Source: Zopfochytrium polystomum | Lineage: Eukaryota > Chytridiomycota > Chytridiomycetes > Chytridiales > Chytridiaceae | DNA length: 64,000 nt | Reading direction: 5' to 3' | NCBI GenBank assembly: GCA_025765615.1 | Contig: JAIVFJ010000009.1 | Coordinates: 575,166 to 639,165 of the forward strand | Part shown: positions 1 through 12,267 of the stretch, piece after piece | Position numbering within the stretch: the first letter of the stretch is position 1 | How the letters are laid out: each line of letters opens with the position of its first letter | Notes under the pieces: model-generated | Seen by the model: the letters and a program-made list of their open reading frames with translations, nothing else | Told to the model about the DNA's origin: nothing | Database searches by the model: none | Position numbers and translations under genes: made by a program

Positions 1-1625
1 ATCGGGCCTTTTGGTTTGGGCTTTTTCCGTCCTTGCTTGAACCGCTTCCCCCATAAAATGCCCATTTAAACTTCCCCACTAGTCCTTCGCCAATTTTTTT
101 CGTTTCTTCTATGGGTAGAAACCACAGCCCCTCCCTCCCTCCATCCCCCACCAAACGTATTATTCACTCTCTCCTCTTTTTGATTCATTTTTTGTTTTTT
201 TTTTTACCGTTCCCCACGCAAGAACGAGAAAGAATGGAAAACGCCCCCCCGCCGACGGTGGGAAACCCAAGTAGTTACATCAAGGGGAGCCAAAAAAAAA
301 AAAAAAAAACCACCCCCTGAGGTGTTGTGATCCAGCTTGGCCCCTTTGGTTTGAGGGGCGGTTGTGTTGGTCGAGCCCCTTTTTCTTTTGTTTCTTAATG
401 CTTTTTGGGGGTTTTGGATGGGGGTAGTCCCGTCGTCATACGTCACCCGCAGCAAAGGTAGCGTGGGGGGTGGGAAGGTTTTGGGCGGGTTGAAGAGACG
501 GTTTTTTTTTTTATTTTCCCGTCCATGAACGAGCGTGCCTTTTGCTGCATTGGTTCGGGGTTGAACCGCTAAGCTGTCAATCAGCTTCTTTTTTTTTTTT
601 TTTTTTTTTTTCCTTCTTGTTTTGTGAGCCGGCACGGGCCCGTTACACGTGCAGATACACCGCGCACACACACGTACGGCGACTTTACCCTTTTGTTTCT
701 CATTTTTGGGTTTGTCCAAAGCGGCGGACCCGGGTTTGTGCTTAGGCGGAGGTCTCTCTCTCTCTCTCTCTCTCACTTTCGGTCTCTCTCTGCGACGGCT
801 GGCGGATCATTCGAAATGCAGCTCAACAGCCGGCTACGGCCATGCAAGCCCAACCTGATTTTACCCCTATCCTTTTCTCTCTCTGTCTCTCTCTGTCTCT
901 CCCTCTCTCTGGCTGTCTCTCTCTGTCTCTCGCGGTCTCACGGGAACGAGTTGCTTGCTTGCAAAACCTTCACAGTGAACGAACGGCTTGGGGGAGGCGA
1001 GGTGAGTGTTACGCGCCGGAGTGGGGAAACGTCTGAAATCGAACCGGAATCGAAGTGCTTTTCCCCGCTTCTCTCGAATCGAACGAAGATGATTGATTGG
1101 CTGGCGATGATCTCTTGCCGTTTTCGAGCTGATTGGGTCCCAAGCAACCAACCCCTGCCCCCTGATTGGGAGGGAGCCGTATGATCAATCTTCTTTCTTT
1201 TTTTTCTTCTTCTTTTTTCTTTTCTTCTTTGGGGTTTGCAGTTTTTACCAAGGAAACAAACCCCTGGAAAAGCCCTATGTCGCAGCTGAAACAACGAAGA
1301 AAAAAAAAATTTTTATTTTCTTCTGTCTGTCTGTCTGCCTGTCAGGCTATAGGGGTGTCTGTCTGTCCGTCTGTCTGTCTTACACTCTTGATTGGTCGGT
1401 CCATCATTCATCATCAACGTGAATCACGCGGCCAGGTCGTTGGTCTGTCTGCCGCCCTCTCTCGTCTGTTTGAGAGTGCGTGCGTGCTTTCTCTCTCTCT
1501 TTCGTTTCTGTTCTCTCCTCTCGTCTTTTTTTCGTCATTTTTCTTTTTCTTTTTTTCTTTTCTTTTTTTTCCCTCTGAATTCTTTTTCTCCTTCGCATTG
1601 AAACGAACAAAAACGCTCCTCGCTG
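1..1625. other. Gene-free low-complexity 5' region
   Basis: No gene is supported here. The stretch is pyrimidine-rich: a 23-T run at 589-611, a (TC)n tract at about 752-774, imperfect CTCTCTGT tracts at 870-935 and CTGT tracts at 1321-1380. The open frames on both strands are simple-sequence translations (Ser/Leu or Arg/Glu/Lys runs) without domain character. Confidence 0.7.
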
Positions 1626-1631
1626 TATAAA
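1626..1631 (+). promoter_or_regulatory. TATA box of the 1777 gene
   Basis: A clean TATAAA lies about 146 nt upstream of the ATG at 1777, followed by a CT-rich leader with CA repeats. The same kind of spacing (about 125-150 nt between TATA and ATG) is seen at the two small secreted-peptide genes further on. Confidence 0.55.
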
Positions 1632-1776
1632 TCCGGCCGCCCCCGCTTTCTCCCAGCACCCTCCAGCAAAGCGACCGCAGCAGCACCTCGTAGCCTACTC
1701 TACCTTCTACCAAACTTCTGCGACTCTCCATCACACTCACACACACACACCCTCACACACACACTACAAAGAACAA

Positions 1777-2544
1777 ATGCTCGGCAGTGGACACCCCAAA
1801 TCCCCCTCCCTCGGCGCAACTCCCGGCTCGCCCGCCCTTTCCGACATCCTCGGCGGCGGCGGCCCCACCCCCTCCAGCCCCGTCTACCAGGTCCGCGGCG
1901 GCGGTCACCCCTCCCCGACCCTCGAGGCTGCTATCTCCAACAAGCGCGCCTCGATCCACGCCGCCGCCGCCGACACCCACCCCATCGACGTCCGCCACAC
2001 CGGCCCCCGCATGGCCCACAACGCACAGCACTCCGCCACAGAGTCGGCCCTCCGCGCCGCCGCCGCGACCGTCGAGTCGACCGAGATCCAACCCGCCACC
2101 GCCGGTCCGAGGCACCCGCCGGCGTACCCCGCTGGCCACCCAAAGTCGCCGACCCTCGGCGGCAGCGGGAGCCCGAAGCTGTCGTTTGCCCAGAAGAGCC
2201 CGACCATCCCGGGGTCCCCGTCGCTCGTGTACCAGGTCCGCGGGTCCGCGCACAGCCACCACCAGCCGTCGCCGTCGCTGCGTAGCCCCGGCCTCGGGGC
2301 GGGCAGTGGCGAGGTGGCCGAGATCGATGTGAGGGCGACCGGCGCGCGGATGGCGCACGGCGCGCAGCACGGAAAGGAGGAGGCCGCGAGACGCGCGGCG
2401 GCCGCCGGCGTTGCGACGACCGAGGTGGCGCCCGGGACCGGGCCGAGGCACCCGCCGGTCAAGCCTGCGGCGCAGCAGCAGCAGCAGCATGCGCACGAGT
2501 CGGCGCCGGCGCAGCATGGGCTTGGGTTGGGAGTGGATCTGTGA
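1777..2544 (+). CDS. Pro/Ala/His-rich protein with an internal duplication
   Basis: Encodes 255 residues and is not assigned to a known family. The protein is two copies of one module. Each copy runs from SP.LG..GSP, through a VYQVRG motif, a SPSL/SPTL stretch and a TG.RMAH.AQH core, to an Ala-rich helix and a closing GPRHPP. The first copy covers roughly residues 1-115 and the second 120-235, with a short glutamine run and a His-rich tail after the second. There is no signal peptide, membrane segment or cysteine pattern. A TATA box sits upstream, the first ATG after it is used, and no intron is needed. High-GC codon use matches the neighbouring genes. The alternative frames are GC-rich shadows. 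The gene is very probably real, with function unknown. Confidence 0.8.
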   Translation: MLGSGHPKSPSLGATPGSPALSDILGGGGPTPSSPVYQVRGGGHPSPTLEAAISNKRASIHAAAADTHPIDVRHTGPRMAHNAQHSATESALRAAAATVESTEIQPATAGPRHPPAYPAGHPKSPTLGGSGSPKLSFAQKSPTIPGSPSLVYQVRGSAHSHHQPSPSLRSPGLGAGSGEVAEIDVRATGARMAHGAQHGKEEAARRAAAAGVATTEVAPGTGPRHPPVKPAAQQQQQHAHESAPAQHGLGLGVDL

Positions 2545-3196
2545 AAGAAAGAACAGACCGGAAACCGGAAGCGGGAGGGAAAAAGAGGGATCCGAGTCCT
2601 CCGGATCGCATCGCAAGCATCTTCTTTCTGTTTCGTCACTCGCTCGATCCCATCCATTCGTCTTGTTCGTTCCCTCTCGCCCACCTTGCCCCGACCGTAC
2701 TCTCAACGCCTCTCTCTCTTTCAAGGACATGACCTGTTTTCACTCGAAACGCCTCAGCAGTCTACTACTCTCTCTTTCTCTCTTAGCCTCTCTGTCTCTC
2801 ACTCTCTCTAACGAGTCGTATAACTTTTGAACGATATACCTTGGCTGTTCTTCTTCTTTTTGCTTTGCTTTGTTCCTTACCCTGCCGGCCACTCCGCCGC
2901 CCCTCGTTCGGTTGATTGATTGATCGAGACAGAGGAGCGCGGAAGTGGAGCGAGAGAGGTAGAGAGAGAGGAAGGGTGAGGCAAGCCCTCACCATTTCGT
3001 CTCTCTCTCTACCTCTCTCAAGCCTCAAACAGGAATATATTATCAAGTTCAAAAGGAACTCGTTTTTACGATTTTATGCGCGAGTGTTGCGGAGTCGTAA
3101 AACGGGCACTGGCCATCTCGCTTGACAAGTGTGCATCAGACACGTCACCGAAACAGTTTAGCCGGCTCTCTCGAAAGGTCCTCATACGTTTAGTGA
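2545..3196. other. Intergenic, no gene recognised
   Basis: Contains CT-rich and GA-rich low-complexity tracts around 2760-2810 and 2930-3020. I see no RNA gene and no credible reading frame. Confidence 0.6.
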
Positions 3197-3544
3197 CTAG
3201 AAGAGTGGTGAGCCCATCCAGTCGCCGGAAGTGAAGGGCAAAGGGACGCATATCGTTTTTCTCGTTATGGTAACGAGGTCTTCCCTAATGTAGTTTGGGT
3301 TGTCTTCACCATCAATGAGAATTGTAATGAAATTCTCGTTGAGGAAGCCACGGGCCCCGTTTGTGGTTTTTCTTGAGTCTTGAGATGTGGTGGGAGCTTC
3401 CATGCAAGTGAGGTTCGTGGCAGCGTCGATTTTCGTCTTGTCATCCTTACTGCAGAGGGTAACGAGGCTCCGGCCCAGGTCGGGAAGCCTGAGAGTGTTC
3501 AGGGACTGGACTTCTTTGTTCGTTCGTTCCAAACCGTCGGCCAA
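3197..3544 (-). CDS. Possible exon of an unidentified gene
   Basis: A 115-residue open frame on the minus strand has ordinary amino-acid composition, unlike the simple-repeat frames around it. It contains a mixed hydrophobic/charged stretch with NENFITILIDGEDNPN and ends GDWMGSPLF. The Met at 3544 need not be the true start, because an upstream acceptor-like ATGCAG and a 27-base T run (A on this strand) immediately precede it. Another normal-looking minus-strand frame at about 3620-3924 could be an earlier exon. No family is recognised and no donor/acceptor pair is secure, so this could also be a chance open frame. Confidence 0.22.
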   Translation of the reverse strand: MADGLERTNKEVQSLNTLRLPDLGRSLVTLCSKDDKTKIDAATNLTCMEAPTTSQDSRKTTNGARGFLNENFITILIDGEDNPNYIREDLVTITRKTICVPLPFTSGDWMGSPLF

Positions 3545-3561
3545 GGCTGCATTGTTGGAGG

Positions 3562-3588
3562 TTTTTTTTTTTTTTTTTTTTTTTTTTT
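3562..3588. repeat. T27 homopolymer
   Basis: An uninterrupted run of 27 T, one of at least eight A/T homopolymers of 17-34 nt in intergenic parts of this window (see also 589-611, 17305-17333, 28549-28565, 37579-37598, 47115-47137, 60225-60245). Confidence 0.9.
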
Positions 3589-4253
3589 CTTCTTTTTTTG
3601 GATCGTGTTGGTTGTGAGGAAGGTAGAAACGCGGGCACCAGACCTTTTCTCTTTTCTCACGACATTCTGCGCAGGTTTCCCTAATGTCTTTTTGGTTTGG
3701 GGGCTGGGCGTCTCAAGTTTTCTTAGATTAGGGTCTGTGCGAATGTTAACTTTGGGCTGCGGAGTTCTTGAGAGTGAAGGTCTTTTGTGCTCGATCCAAG
3801 TAGAGAGCGTCGTGGGTGGGTCGCGTCCGTCCCTTTTATTCATTCCAGAGTTCTTTTGGTCAAGGTCCTCGGCCTGGCTTCTTGTTTTTGAAGTCCTATC
3901 AACGTCGTTCTTGATAAGCGTCAAAGTTCCGGGTCACCTTCGGTAGCACTTCCGTCCGAGAAAGGTGTGCAAGGAACGCTGGATTCCGCATCAATCAAAA
4001 AAAAGGGTGGGTTTGAACGAAAAATAGTGCAACCGGTCACCCAAAAACTCTCCTCCTCCGTTCGCGACGAATCCTTTTCGCAAAACTTCCTTCCACCAAA
4101 TGCCCCCCTTCTCAATGCTTAAGAAAGTGGAACGGCTCGGTGAGCGCACTTCCGAAAGATGGGAGGACATACTATCTCCTTCGCACGCTCACGCTCTGGA
4201 GTGTGCCATGCTCACTCAGAGTTATCGAAACAATAGTGGGCGTAAGAACCCTT

Positions 4254-4323
4254 GCGTCAGCCGGGAATCGAACCCGGGGCCGCTGCGTGGGAGGCAGCGA
4301 TTTTGCCACTAAACTACTAACGC
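4254..4323 (-). tRNA. tRNA-Gly(CCC), copy 1
   Basis: A 70-nt cloverleaf read on the minus strand: acceptor GCGTTAG pairs with CTGACGC, the D stem is GTTT/AAAT, the anticodon stem is GCTGC/GCAGC with loop CTCCCAC (anticodon CCC), and the T arm is CCGGG-TTCGATT-CCCGG. It has no intron. The sequence is identical to the copy at 8842-8911. Confidence 0.95.
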
Positions 4324-4502
4324 TGCTGATGATCGTGGGATCAACAACTATTATAAAGTAAACTAACAGCAGCAAAGCTTTCAACAGTAGACTGCGCCGT
4401 TGAAGGCGTTCACCGGTTTCTTTTGACTGGGACGTGCCACCAGAAGTCCGACTGTGGAGCAGCTATTCTGCCGGAGATGAAGTTCTCTCAGAGAGGGAAA
4501 AC

Positions 4503-4531
<29 letters not shown>
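4503..4531. repeat. A29 homopolymer
   Basis: An uninterrupted run of 29 A between the tRNA-Gly gene and the secreted-protein locus on the minus strand. Confidence 0.9.
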
Positions 4532-4534
<3 letters not shown>

Positions 4535-4610
4535 GTTCCAGACAAACATCTCTTGTTTAATGACGTAAGAACGACAGGGCAGCCAGCATGGTTCAACATC
4601 ATCGCGAAAA

Positions 4611-5359
4611 TTAATCGTTGTCATAAAATTCATCCTCCACGACCTCGACCTCCTCACCGTCAAACCCGTCATCGCCAAATTCGCTCAGTCATATCATCGT
4701 CCACAAGCTCCTCGATGCGTGCGTGGCTTCATAACGAATGGGGGGGTGGATCAATCAAGACAAAAAATCCGGCTAGCGAGTTTCTAACACCTCTTACCGC
4801 CTCGTGGCCCTCTTCGCCTTGAACTGCATCCTCTTCTTCTTCCTCTCCCTGTTTTTCCCGCGCTCCTCTTGCGCCAGAGGCTTGCAGCCGCGGTCGACGA
4901 ACCCGCCGGCCTCTTCGATCCGGCCGGCAATGCACCGCGCACCTCCACCCGTCGTCGACCGCATCGTCATCAAGTTCACCCAACACATCCTCGGCAATCA
5001 TCACCGCATTCATCCCCTTCACCTTGAACGGCCACAGCGACTGGTCTCGCGGCGGTACCTCGCGCCTGTTCGGGTCGACCGGGCACGACTTTTTCTTTTC
5101 CTTTGGCGGACGGCTTTTTCGGGAACGCCTCTGGGAAGCGCTTGTCGCCGCAGCTGGCCCAGCTCGACTGGACTCGCGGGCTTTGCGCTGGAGCTTCGGG
5201 GTGGGGGTGTTGGCAGGGCGCGACGGGCGAGCGCGATGGCGCGTTGATGGGGGTGCCCGCTGTAAGGTGGTCCGTGTTGTGGGCCTTCGCGGTGGCGGTG
5301 GCGGCTGGGACGACGGCAAGGAGGCCGAAGCGGGCTGGTAGGAGGAGGTCAAGCTTCAT
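4611..5359 (-). CDS. Poorly resolved secreted-protein locus
   Basis: The minus-strand ATG at 5359 opens a frame with a convincing signal peptide (MKLDLLLPARFGLLAVV, then an Ala/Thr-rich cleavage region). Protein-like sequence then jumps frame: a stretch with CPVDPNRREVPP and WPFKVKGMNAVMIAEDVLGE in a second frame, then RIEEAGGFVDRGCKPLAQE in a third. Near 4611-4690 a very acidic tail ends in DDGFDGEEVEVVEDEFYDND before TAA. Either several short introns or frameshifts must connect these pieces, and I could not choose junctions. The cysteines and the signal peptide suggest a small secreted protein. No family is recognised. Confidence 0.35.
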
Positions 5360-5947
5360 TTCTGCTGTCTTCGGAGGGGGTGCTCGCTTTTTCTGGGGGT
5401 GTACGTCAGATTGAGAGGATGTGAATCGACTCGCAAGGTGTGGTGGGGGGAGGGCGGTAGCTTCTTCGCTGAGTTCGCTGTTTAGATTCGTAGGCAGGAC
5501 CTTTTTCCCCTGCAGCTGACAGCCGCAAGCAGTCGTCTCTCGTCAGTCTGTCAGTACGTGCAGTCGGTTGATGGCCCACCCCAAGCACCACGCCCGCCAC
5601 GAACAAGCTCCTGAGTGCTTTTTTCCTTCCCCGCGTCGCTCTGGACGCTTGCATGAGTGGCGTCGAGGAGATCAGTTGCCTGACGTCCAGCTTTCCCCTC
5701 GTCTAGTGCAGTTCGTTTTAAATACGCCTGTCAGCAAACCAGTGGCGATGCGACAACATGCAGATTCCCCGAAAAAAAGTTGGATGGATGCATATGAGCG
5801 AGTACTACTTTCAGAATTTACTATTTCAATCATGAAATGAAAACTTTCAAACACAGTACGAGTCCAAGCCGTGACAACTGATTGCAAGATAAAGAAAAAC
5901 GGTGCATAGAAAAAGAGCTTGTAACCACGCAAGTCCTCCCAACCTCC
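5360..5947. other. Intergenic, no gene recognised
   Basis: This is the likely upstream region of the minus-strand locus at 4611-5359 and the 3' flank of the arylsulfatase. No convincing frame or RNA is visible. Confidence 0.55.
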
Positions 5948-7822
<1,875 letters not shown>

Positions 7823-7898
7823 CTATGCGGGTTAGGGAAAGCCTTTGGGACTGATGTGCGCGCGGGCAGAGTGGGGCGGTAGGAAGGGAGTGCGCACT

Positions 7899-7905
7899 CT
7901 TTATA
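7899..7905 (-). promoter_or_regulatory. TATA box of the arylsulfatase gene
   Basis: Minus-strand TATAAAG about 80 nt upstream of the ATG at 7819. Confidence 0.5.
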
Positions 7906-8841
7906 TTCAGTGGGTAGCAGGCGATGCTGATGCGATGCGATGCGGGCGGGGGCGGATGTGCGTGGGGCTCACCCAGCGGCGGCAGAGTAAACTCCGCTTT
8001 CTGGTTGGTGGTGTGGTGCAAATACAAGTATGTCGCGATGCAAAAATAAATGGCGCAATCTTTTGCTGCCGCCGGCCCTCGTTCGCGCAATTGCAATATT
8101 TCCTCGAAACAACACCGAGCCCGCCATCGCGGAAGCGCGGGACTCGCGGAGCCTCCGACTGCCTGCCGAGGCAGCGTTATCTCCATTCGTTGCAAATGTG
8201 CTCCTTTTGATGGAGGAATTCGAGATTGCAGATCACGTCAGGAGGTCTGCGGAGCGAAAGCGCCACTGCTCGCGGGCGGGTGGGGCGCGGGTCAACACTG
8301 CGAATGATGCGCAATAATATTTATTTCCTCTTATCCGCCGTTCTTTCATAGATCCCATTCCAACCACTGCGGCGGAGTATTCAGTAATTGGTGGGGTGGC
8401 TATCGCTGGGAGGCTGGCGGGGTTGGCGACGAGTCCAGGCAAGGTTTGGCGTGCTTTGCGCTTCCCCCCAAAATAATTGGTAGATCGCCTGGTGAGAAGG
8501 ACAAAGCGTCCTAGGTCTACTACTCCATGCGACTGGTAGAGAGGATCGAACGCCAACCAGTACCATAGTTTCAAGCGCACGAGATCCGATATGGTTTGAG
8601 CTTTCCAGCAGCGACACAGTGCCTTTGGGCCTCCATTTGAACACTTCCCCTTCGCAGATATCCTGCAACCACAGATTGTCAGAATTGATGACTTTCGTTT
8701 GCAAACAAGCACAATTTGTTTAATCGGGGTCTAACAAATTTTAGATTCGACATTTGCTAACCATGCGCTCAGCAGAGGTTCCCCGAAATACTGAAATCTC
8801 TGCTCTCGTTCGCCGCACCACAGGCTGAACGAGGCACAGGT
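7906..8841. other. Intergenic, no firm gene
   Basis: Open frames on both strands (for example minus 8233-8712) look partly protein-like but have no motif, no secure splice sites and no start context. I call none of them. Confidence 0.45.
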
Positions 8842-8911
8842 GCGTCAGCCGGGAATCGAACCCGGGGCCGCTGCGTGGGAGGCAGCGATTTTGCCACTAA
8901 ACTACTAACGC
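8842..8911 (-). tRNA. tRNA-Gly(CCC), copy 2
   Basis: Base-for-base the same 70-nt tRNA as 4254-4323: acceptor GCGTTAG/CTGACGC, anticodon loop CTCCCAC, T loop TTCGATT. The flanks are not obviously shared beyond a few bases, so the two copies are dispersed rather than a recent large duplication. Confidence 0.95.
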
Positions 8912-9521
8912 TGATGTAGGAGGGGTGAAAGAAATGATACATAACATTAGGTTGTGTACCAAGCAGGACATAAATCTCTTGATCTCGCAACTGTCTTCCA
9001 ATGGTAGTAAGGGGAAAATCAGTGACGGAAATCGGTCGTCGAGCAGAGCTCCTGCTAGATCGCAACTATGGCCATCTGTTTCCATAGGAATATAGAATTC
9101 CGAGTGGAAAAGAGAGTGGCGCGCGTGCAACCGTTGCTGCTGGCGCTGGAGCACCTCGTCCAAGTTACTCTGTTGTTTAATAAGCTGATGAGCTTCTTTG
9201 CACTTAACGACGCTGCATATGCTCGAAATATCCACCACGAACCGAAAAAATGGAGGATCCTATTTTGGCGACCCAAGCGTGCCTTATTTTCTCACCCTTT
9301 GACCTAAATGATTTATTCTCTCGCGTGGGGGAAGAGCAAATTGTGGGTTCTCACTGAAGCACAACTTGACGTCCCACTTGATATCAACCGCATACACCCC
9401 ACCAACCCCCTTTCTACTCTGAGAATTTCACCGGATTTTCATCCCTGCTGGCGAAGGTACGAGTCACTGTTTCACACTGCTTACCCATCAAAACCTTTCC
9501 ATCCCTTACCATTTTCCCTCC
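8912..9521. other. Intergenic, no firm gene
   Basis: A minus-strand frame at 8897-9238 contains a Gln-rich, helix-like stretch but overlaps the tRNA-Gly gene and lacks family similarity. The rest is the 3' flank of the minus-strand GH43-like gene. Confidence 0.45.
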
Positions 9522-11597
9522 TCACCAAAGCAACCACGCGAACCCCACACCCGACACAGCCCATGCCAGCGCCACCGCGCCCCTCAATAAGGGTGCGGCC
9601 GCGGCACTGGCCAGGATACCTGACGCGCGGGACAACGGCGCCGCGGCGGCGGAGGACGCGACGGAGGTCGGCGTCGCGGTCGGCAGCGTCGTGACGCCGC
9701 GGGACGAGCTCACGGTCGCCGTCGTCCCGGCGTCCGCACTCAACCCGTACACCGTGAACTCTGCGACGCCCGCGGCAAAGTCCGCCTCGTGGTTGTTCAC
9801 GTCGTTGACGACCCTATCCACCGCGACCCTGACGTACCGGTACTTTGTCGCCGCCGCCGCCGCCGCCGCCCCACCGGGCCACGCCGCGCTGAAACCAACG
9901 TCGATCGCCGTCGACATGTTTGCGAGCAGGTCGAACCGCGCCGCGTCGTTGGACCCCAGCACCGTGTACTGCACAAACGTCTCGGACCCGTGCACCATCT
10001 TGAACGTCAGGTCCACCTGCGCGATCGCAGCCGCCGCCGGTCCGAGATCGACCGTGACCCAGAACGGGACGGTCTTTGGCGCGTAGACGGCGTCAGGGTC
10101 CGACGAGGTGCCGTCGTTGGCGAGCGGCAGCGCCGCGGACGGGTCCGACGCCGTCAGCGGCTTGCCGACGGATACGATGCGGCCGGCTTGGATGCCAAAG
10201 AGCGCTTGGTCCGCGCGGGAGGGCCCGTTGTCGGAGTAGGCGACAGAGCGGAAGAAGTGGTACCACGCGAAACCGCCGTTGGTGTTGACCGGGAGCATCA
10301 GGCGGCGCGTCGGGCCGCCCGGGGTCGGCCAATTGGACGACCACCGGTCGGCGAACATGGCCATCGCGGGTTGCTGTTGCGGGTTGGTCGCGACGGCGAG
10401 GACCGCCACGCCGCCGGACTGCGCGCCAAAGGTCGCCGCGTTGGCCACCGCCTGCGCGGCGTCAGCCGCCGGCCAGGGCCCGGCCATGGACTTTGCGGCG
10501 ACCACCTGCGGCGCGGACGGCAGCCACCCCGACGCGCGCGACGTGAAGAGGTAGTACCACCCGTCCGCGCCTTTCACCGTCGACGGCGCCTCGCGGAAGC
10601 CGCCCTTGTTGATCGTCGCCAGCAGCGCGTCGACCTTGGTCCAGTCGGCGGAGAGCTTGTACACGTTCATGTCCGTGTTGGTGTTGGTCGCCGACAGCAC
10701 GTACGCCGCGCCGTCGTCGTCCGCGAAAAAGTCAAGGTCCCTCGAGTCGTGCCCGAGCGGCGCGTACGCGCCGTCAAACGTCAGCTGCGCGTCCCCGGGC
10801 GCCTTGTGCGCCGCCGCGACCCACCCCAGCGCGTAGTCCTGCGCCCGCTCAAAGTGCGCCCACATGACAATGTTCCCCGTCGTGGGGTTGACCCGGAACC
10901 GGATCCGCTCCAGCTTGCAGCTGTAGTTTGCCGGCGCGCACAGCACCGAGCCCGTTAGCACCGTTTTATTTCCCGTGAACGTGTACCCGTCCGGCGACGT
11001 CTGCTCCACCAGCCGGCTGACGCTGCCGTTGGCGGCGGTCTCGTAGAGGTAGCTGTAGTACAGCCCCGTGGTTTTCGAGTAGACGTCGGACCGCAACGTC
11101 GCGGTGGACGGCTTCGAGTTGTCGTAGACCATGTACTTGACGCCGGCGGGGGGCACGAACGGCGTGACCTGCACGGTCACGGACATGTCGACGATCACCA
11201 GGTGGGGAGCGGTCGTGTTGAGGGCGAGGACGGTCAGGTTGCAGAGGCGCCCGACGGGCAGGTCGTAGACGTCGACCGTGTTGCCCGTGACGTTGTCTGC
11301 GACCACGGTGGTGGTGTTGAGCAGCACGCGGTAGGCGGTGGCGTTTTGGAGGGTCGGCCAGGCGAGCTTTGCGTTGTTGACGGGGATGGTGGAGGACGGC
11401 GCGGTGGGTGCTGCGCCGGTGGCGGCGGAGGCGGCGTCCTGGAGCTGGAACAGCTGGGCGACGAGCGCGAACTCTGCGGCGACGGGCGGCGTGGCAGGCG
11501 CTAAAGCCAACAGGAGGACGGAGAGCAGGAAGTTGAGCTGGAGGTACAGGAGAGGTGTGTGGCGGCGCAGGACCGCGACTTGCGATCGTCGCGCCAT
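9522..11597 (-). CDS. Secreted, GPI-type GH43-like glycosidase with discoidin-like domain
   Basis: I chose the ATG at 11597 (691 residues) over the in-frame Met at 11738 because it places the hydrophobic signal segment (LQLNFLLSVLLLALA) close to the N terminus. The central region resembles five-bladed GH43 enzymes of the exo-beta-1,3-galactanase type: SRDLDFFADDDGAAYVLS followed by a KLSADW element, and an earlier RIRFRVNPTTGNIVMWAHFE. A beta-sandwich region with WVTVDLGPA and FVQYTVLGSND resembles F5/8 type C (discoidin) domains. The C terminus is Ser/Thr/Ala-rich and ends in a hydrophobic tail (VALAWAVSGVGFAWLLW), as in GPI-anchored wall proteins. Many N-x-S/T sites are present. No intron is required. 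Likely a cell-surface polysaccharide-binding or hydrolysing protein. Subfamily and substrate are inferred. Confidence 0.8.
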   Translation of the reverse strand: MARRSQVAVLRRHTPLLYLQLNFLLSVLLLALAPATPPVAAEFALVAQLFQLQDAASAATGAAPTAPSSTIPVNNAKLAWPTLQNATAYRVLLNTTTVVADNVTGNTVDVYDLPVGRLCNLTVLALNTTAPHLVIVDMSVTVQVTPFVPPAGVKYMVYDNSKPSTATLRSDVYSKTTGLYYSYLYETAANGSVSRLVEQTSPDGYTFTGNKTVLTGSVLCAPANYSCKLERIRFRVNPTTGNIVMWAHFERAQDYALGWVAAAHKAPGDAQLTFDGAYAPLGHDSRDLDFFADDDGAAYVLSATNTNTDMNVYKLSADWTKVDALLATINKGGFREAPSTVKGADGWYYLFTSRASGWLPSAPQVVAAKSMAGPWPAADAAQAVANAATFGAQSGGVAVLAVATNPQQQPAMAMFADRWSSNWPTPGGPTRRLMLPVNTNGGFAWYHFFRSVAYSDNGPSRADQALFGIQAGRIVSVGKPLTASDPSAALPLANDGTSSDPDAVYAPKTVPFWVTVDLGPAAAAIAQVDLTFKMVHGSETFVQYTVLGSNDAARFDLLANMSTAIDVGFSAAWPGGAAAAAAATKYRYVRVAVDRVVNDVNNHEADFAAGVAEFTVYGLSADAGTTATVSSSRGVTTLPTATPTSVASSAAAAPLSRASGILASAAAAPLLRGAVALAWAVSGVGFAWLLW

Positions 11598-11849
11598 AAT
11601 GTGAATCGGCGGCGACGGCGGCGGGGCTGAGGCGATTCCCTGCCCTTTGTGCGGTGCGGTGCGGTGCAGGTGCGGTGGGCGGTGCGGTGTGTGCGGCAGA
11701 GGCGGAGCAAGGTTTTGAGCAGCTGGACTGGACCGCACGTTTGTCTGCTTTTGTCTCTGTCTCTGTCTCTGTCTCTCCTTGACATCTTTTTTTGGACGTG
11801 GACAAACACGTGCATGAAATGCGCGCCCCTTCGGCCTCCAAACAAAAAA

Positions 11850-11851
<2 letters not shown>

Positions 11852-11885
<34 letters not shown>
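11852..11885. repeat. A34 homopolymer
   Basis: The longest A/T run in the window. It lies upstream of the GH43-like gene, next to a CTGCTG run at about 11910-11921. Confidence 0.9.
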
Positions 11886-11887
<2 letters not shown>

Positions 11888-12242
11888 ATGGACATGGAGC
11901 CTTCTCTTGCTGCTGCTGCTGCTGTGTCCCGCCTGGAGCCATAATGGAGTCGGGCAAGCGGGTTAGGGCCAGCAGGCGTGGCGGAAGCCTTGTCCTTCCT
12001 TGGGTTGCGCCAAAGAGGCGGCTCCTTCGTCGCATCGTCGGACTGAAAAGATTCCAAATTTTAGAGGGAAAACACCGCAGCGAGTAGCTCCGTGAAAAAG
12101 GACAAGTATTTCAGGACAGAATTCGCTAGCTTGGATCATTGGAAAATGTGGGTGCTATTGTGTGAGGGAGCCGAGTAGAGAGAAAAGACTAATTTTTCAC
12201 TGAGAACCCGCGACGCGGCTGCGATGAGGCGATCATTTGTCT

Positions 12243-12248
12243 TATATC
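12243..12248 (+). promoter_or_regulatory. TATA-like element upstream of SRP RNA
   Basis: TATATC lies about 25-30 nt before the estimated 5' end of the SRP RNA, the position expected for the upstream TATA of a Pol III SRP RNA gene. Confidence 0.4.
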
Positions 12249-12267
12249 GACGAAAAGATCCTATCAG

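Noticed and set aside
8897..9238. Minus-strand frame with a Gln-rich helical stretch
   Set aside because: Overlaps tRNA-Gly at 8842-8911 and shows no homology or splice support; kept out of the gene list.
9691..10958. Plus-strand frames (131 and 389 codons) opposite the GH43-like gene
   Set aside because: Antisense shadows of a GC-rich coding region; Arg/Val-rich with no motif.
11598..11738. N-terminal extension of the GH43-like protein to the Met at 11738
   Set aside because: It would bury the signal segment behind about 47 Pro/His-rich residues; the Met at 11597 gives a normal secretory N terminus.
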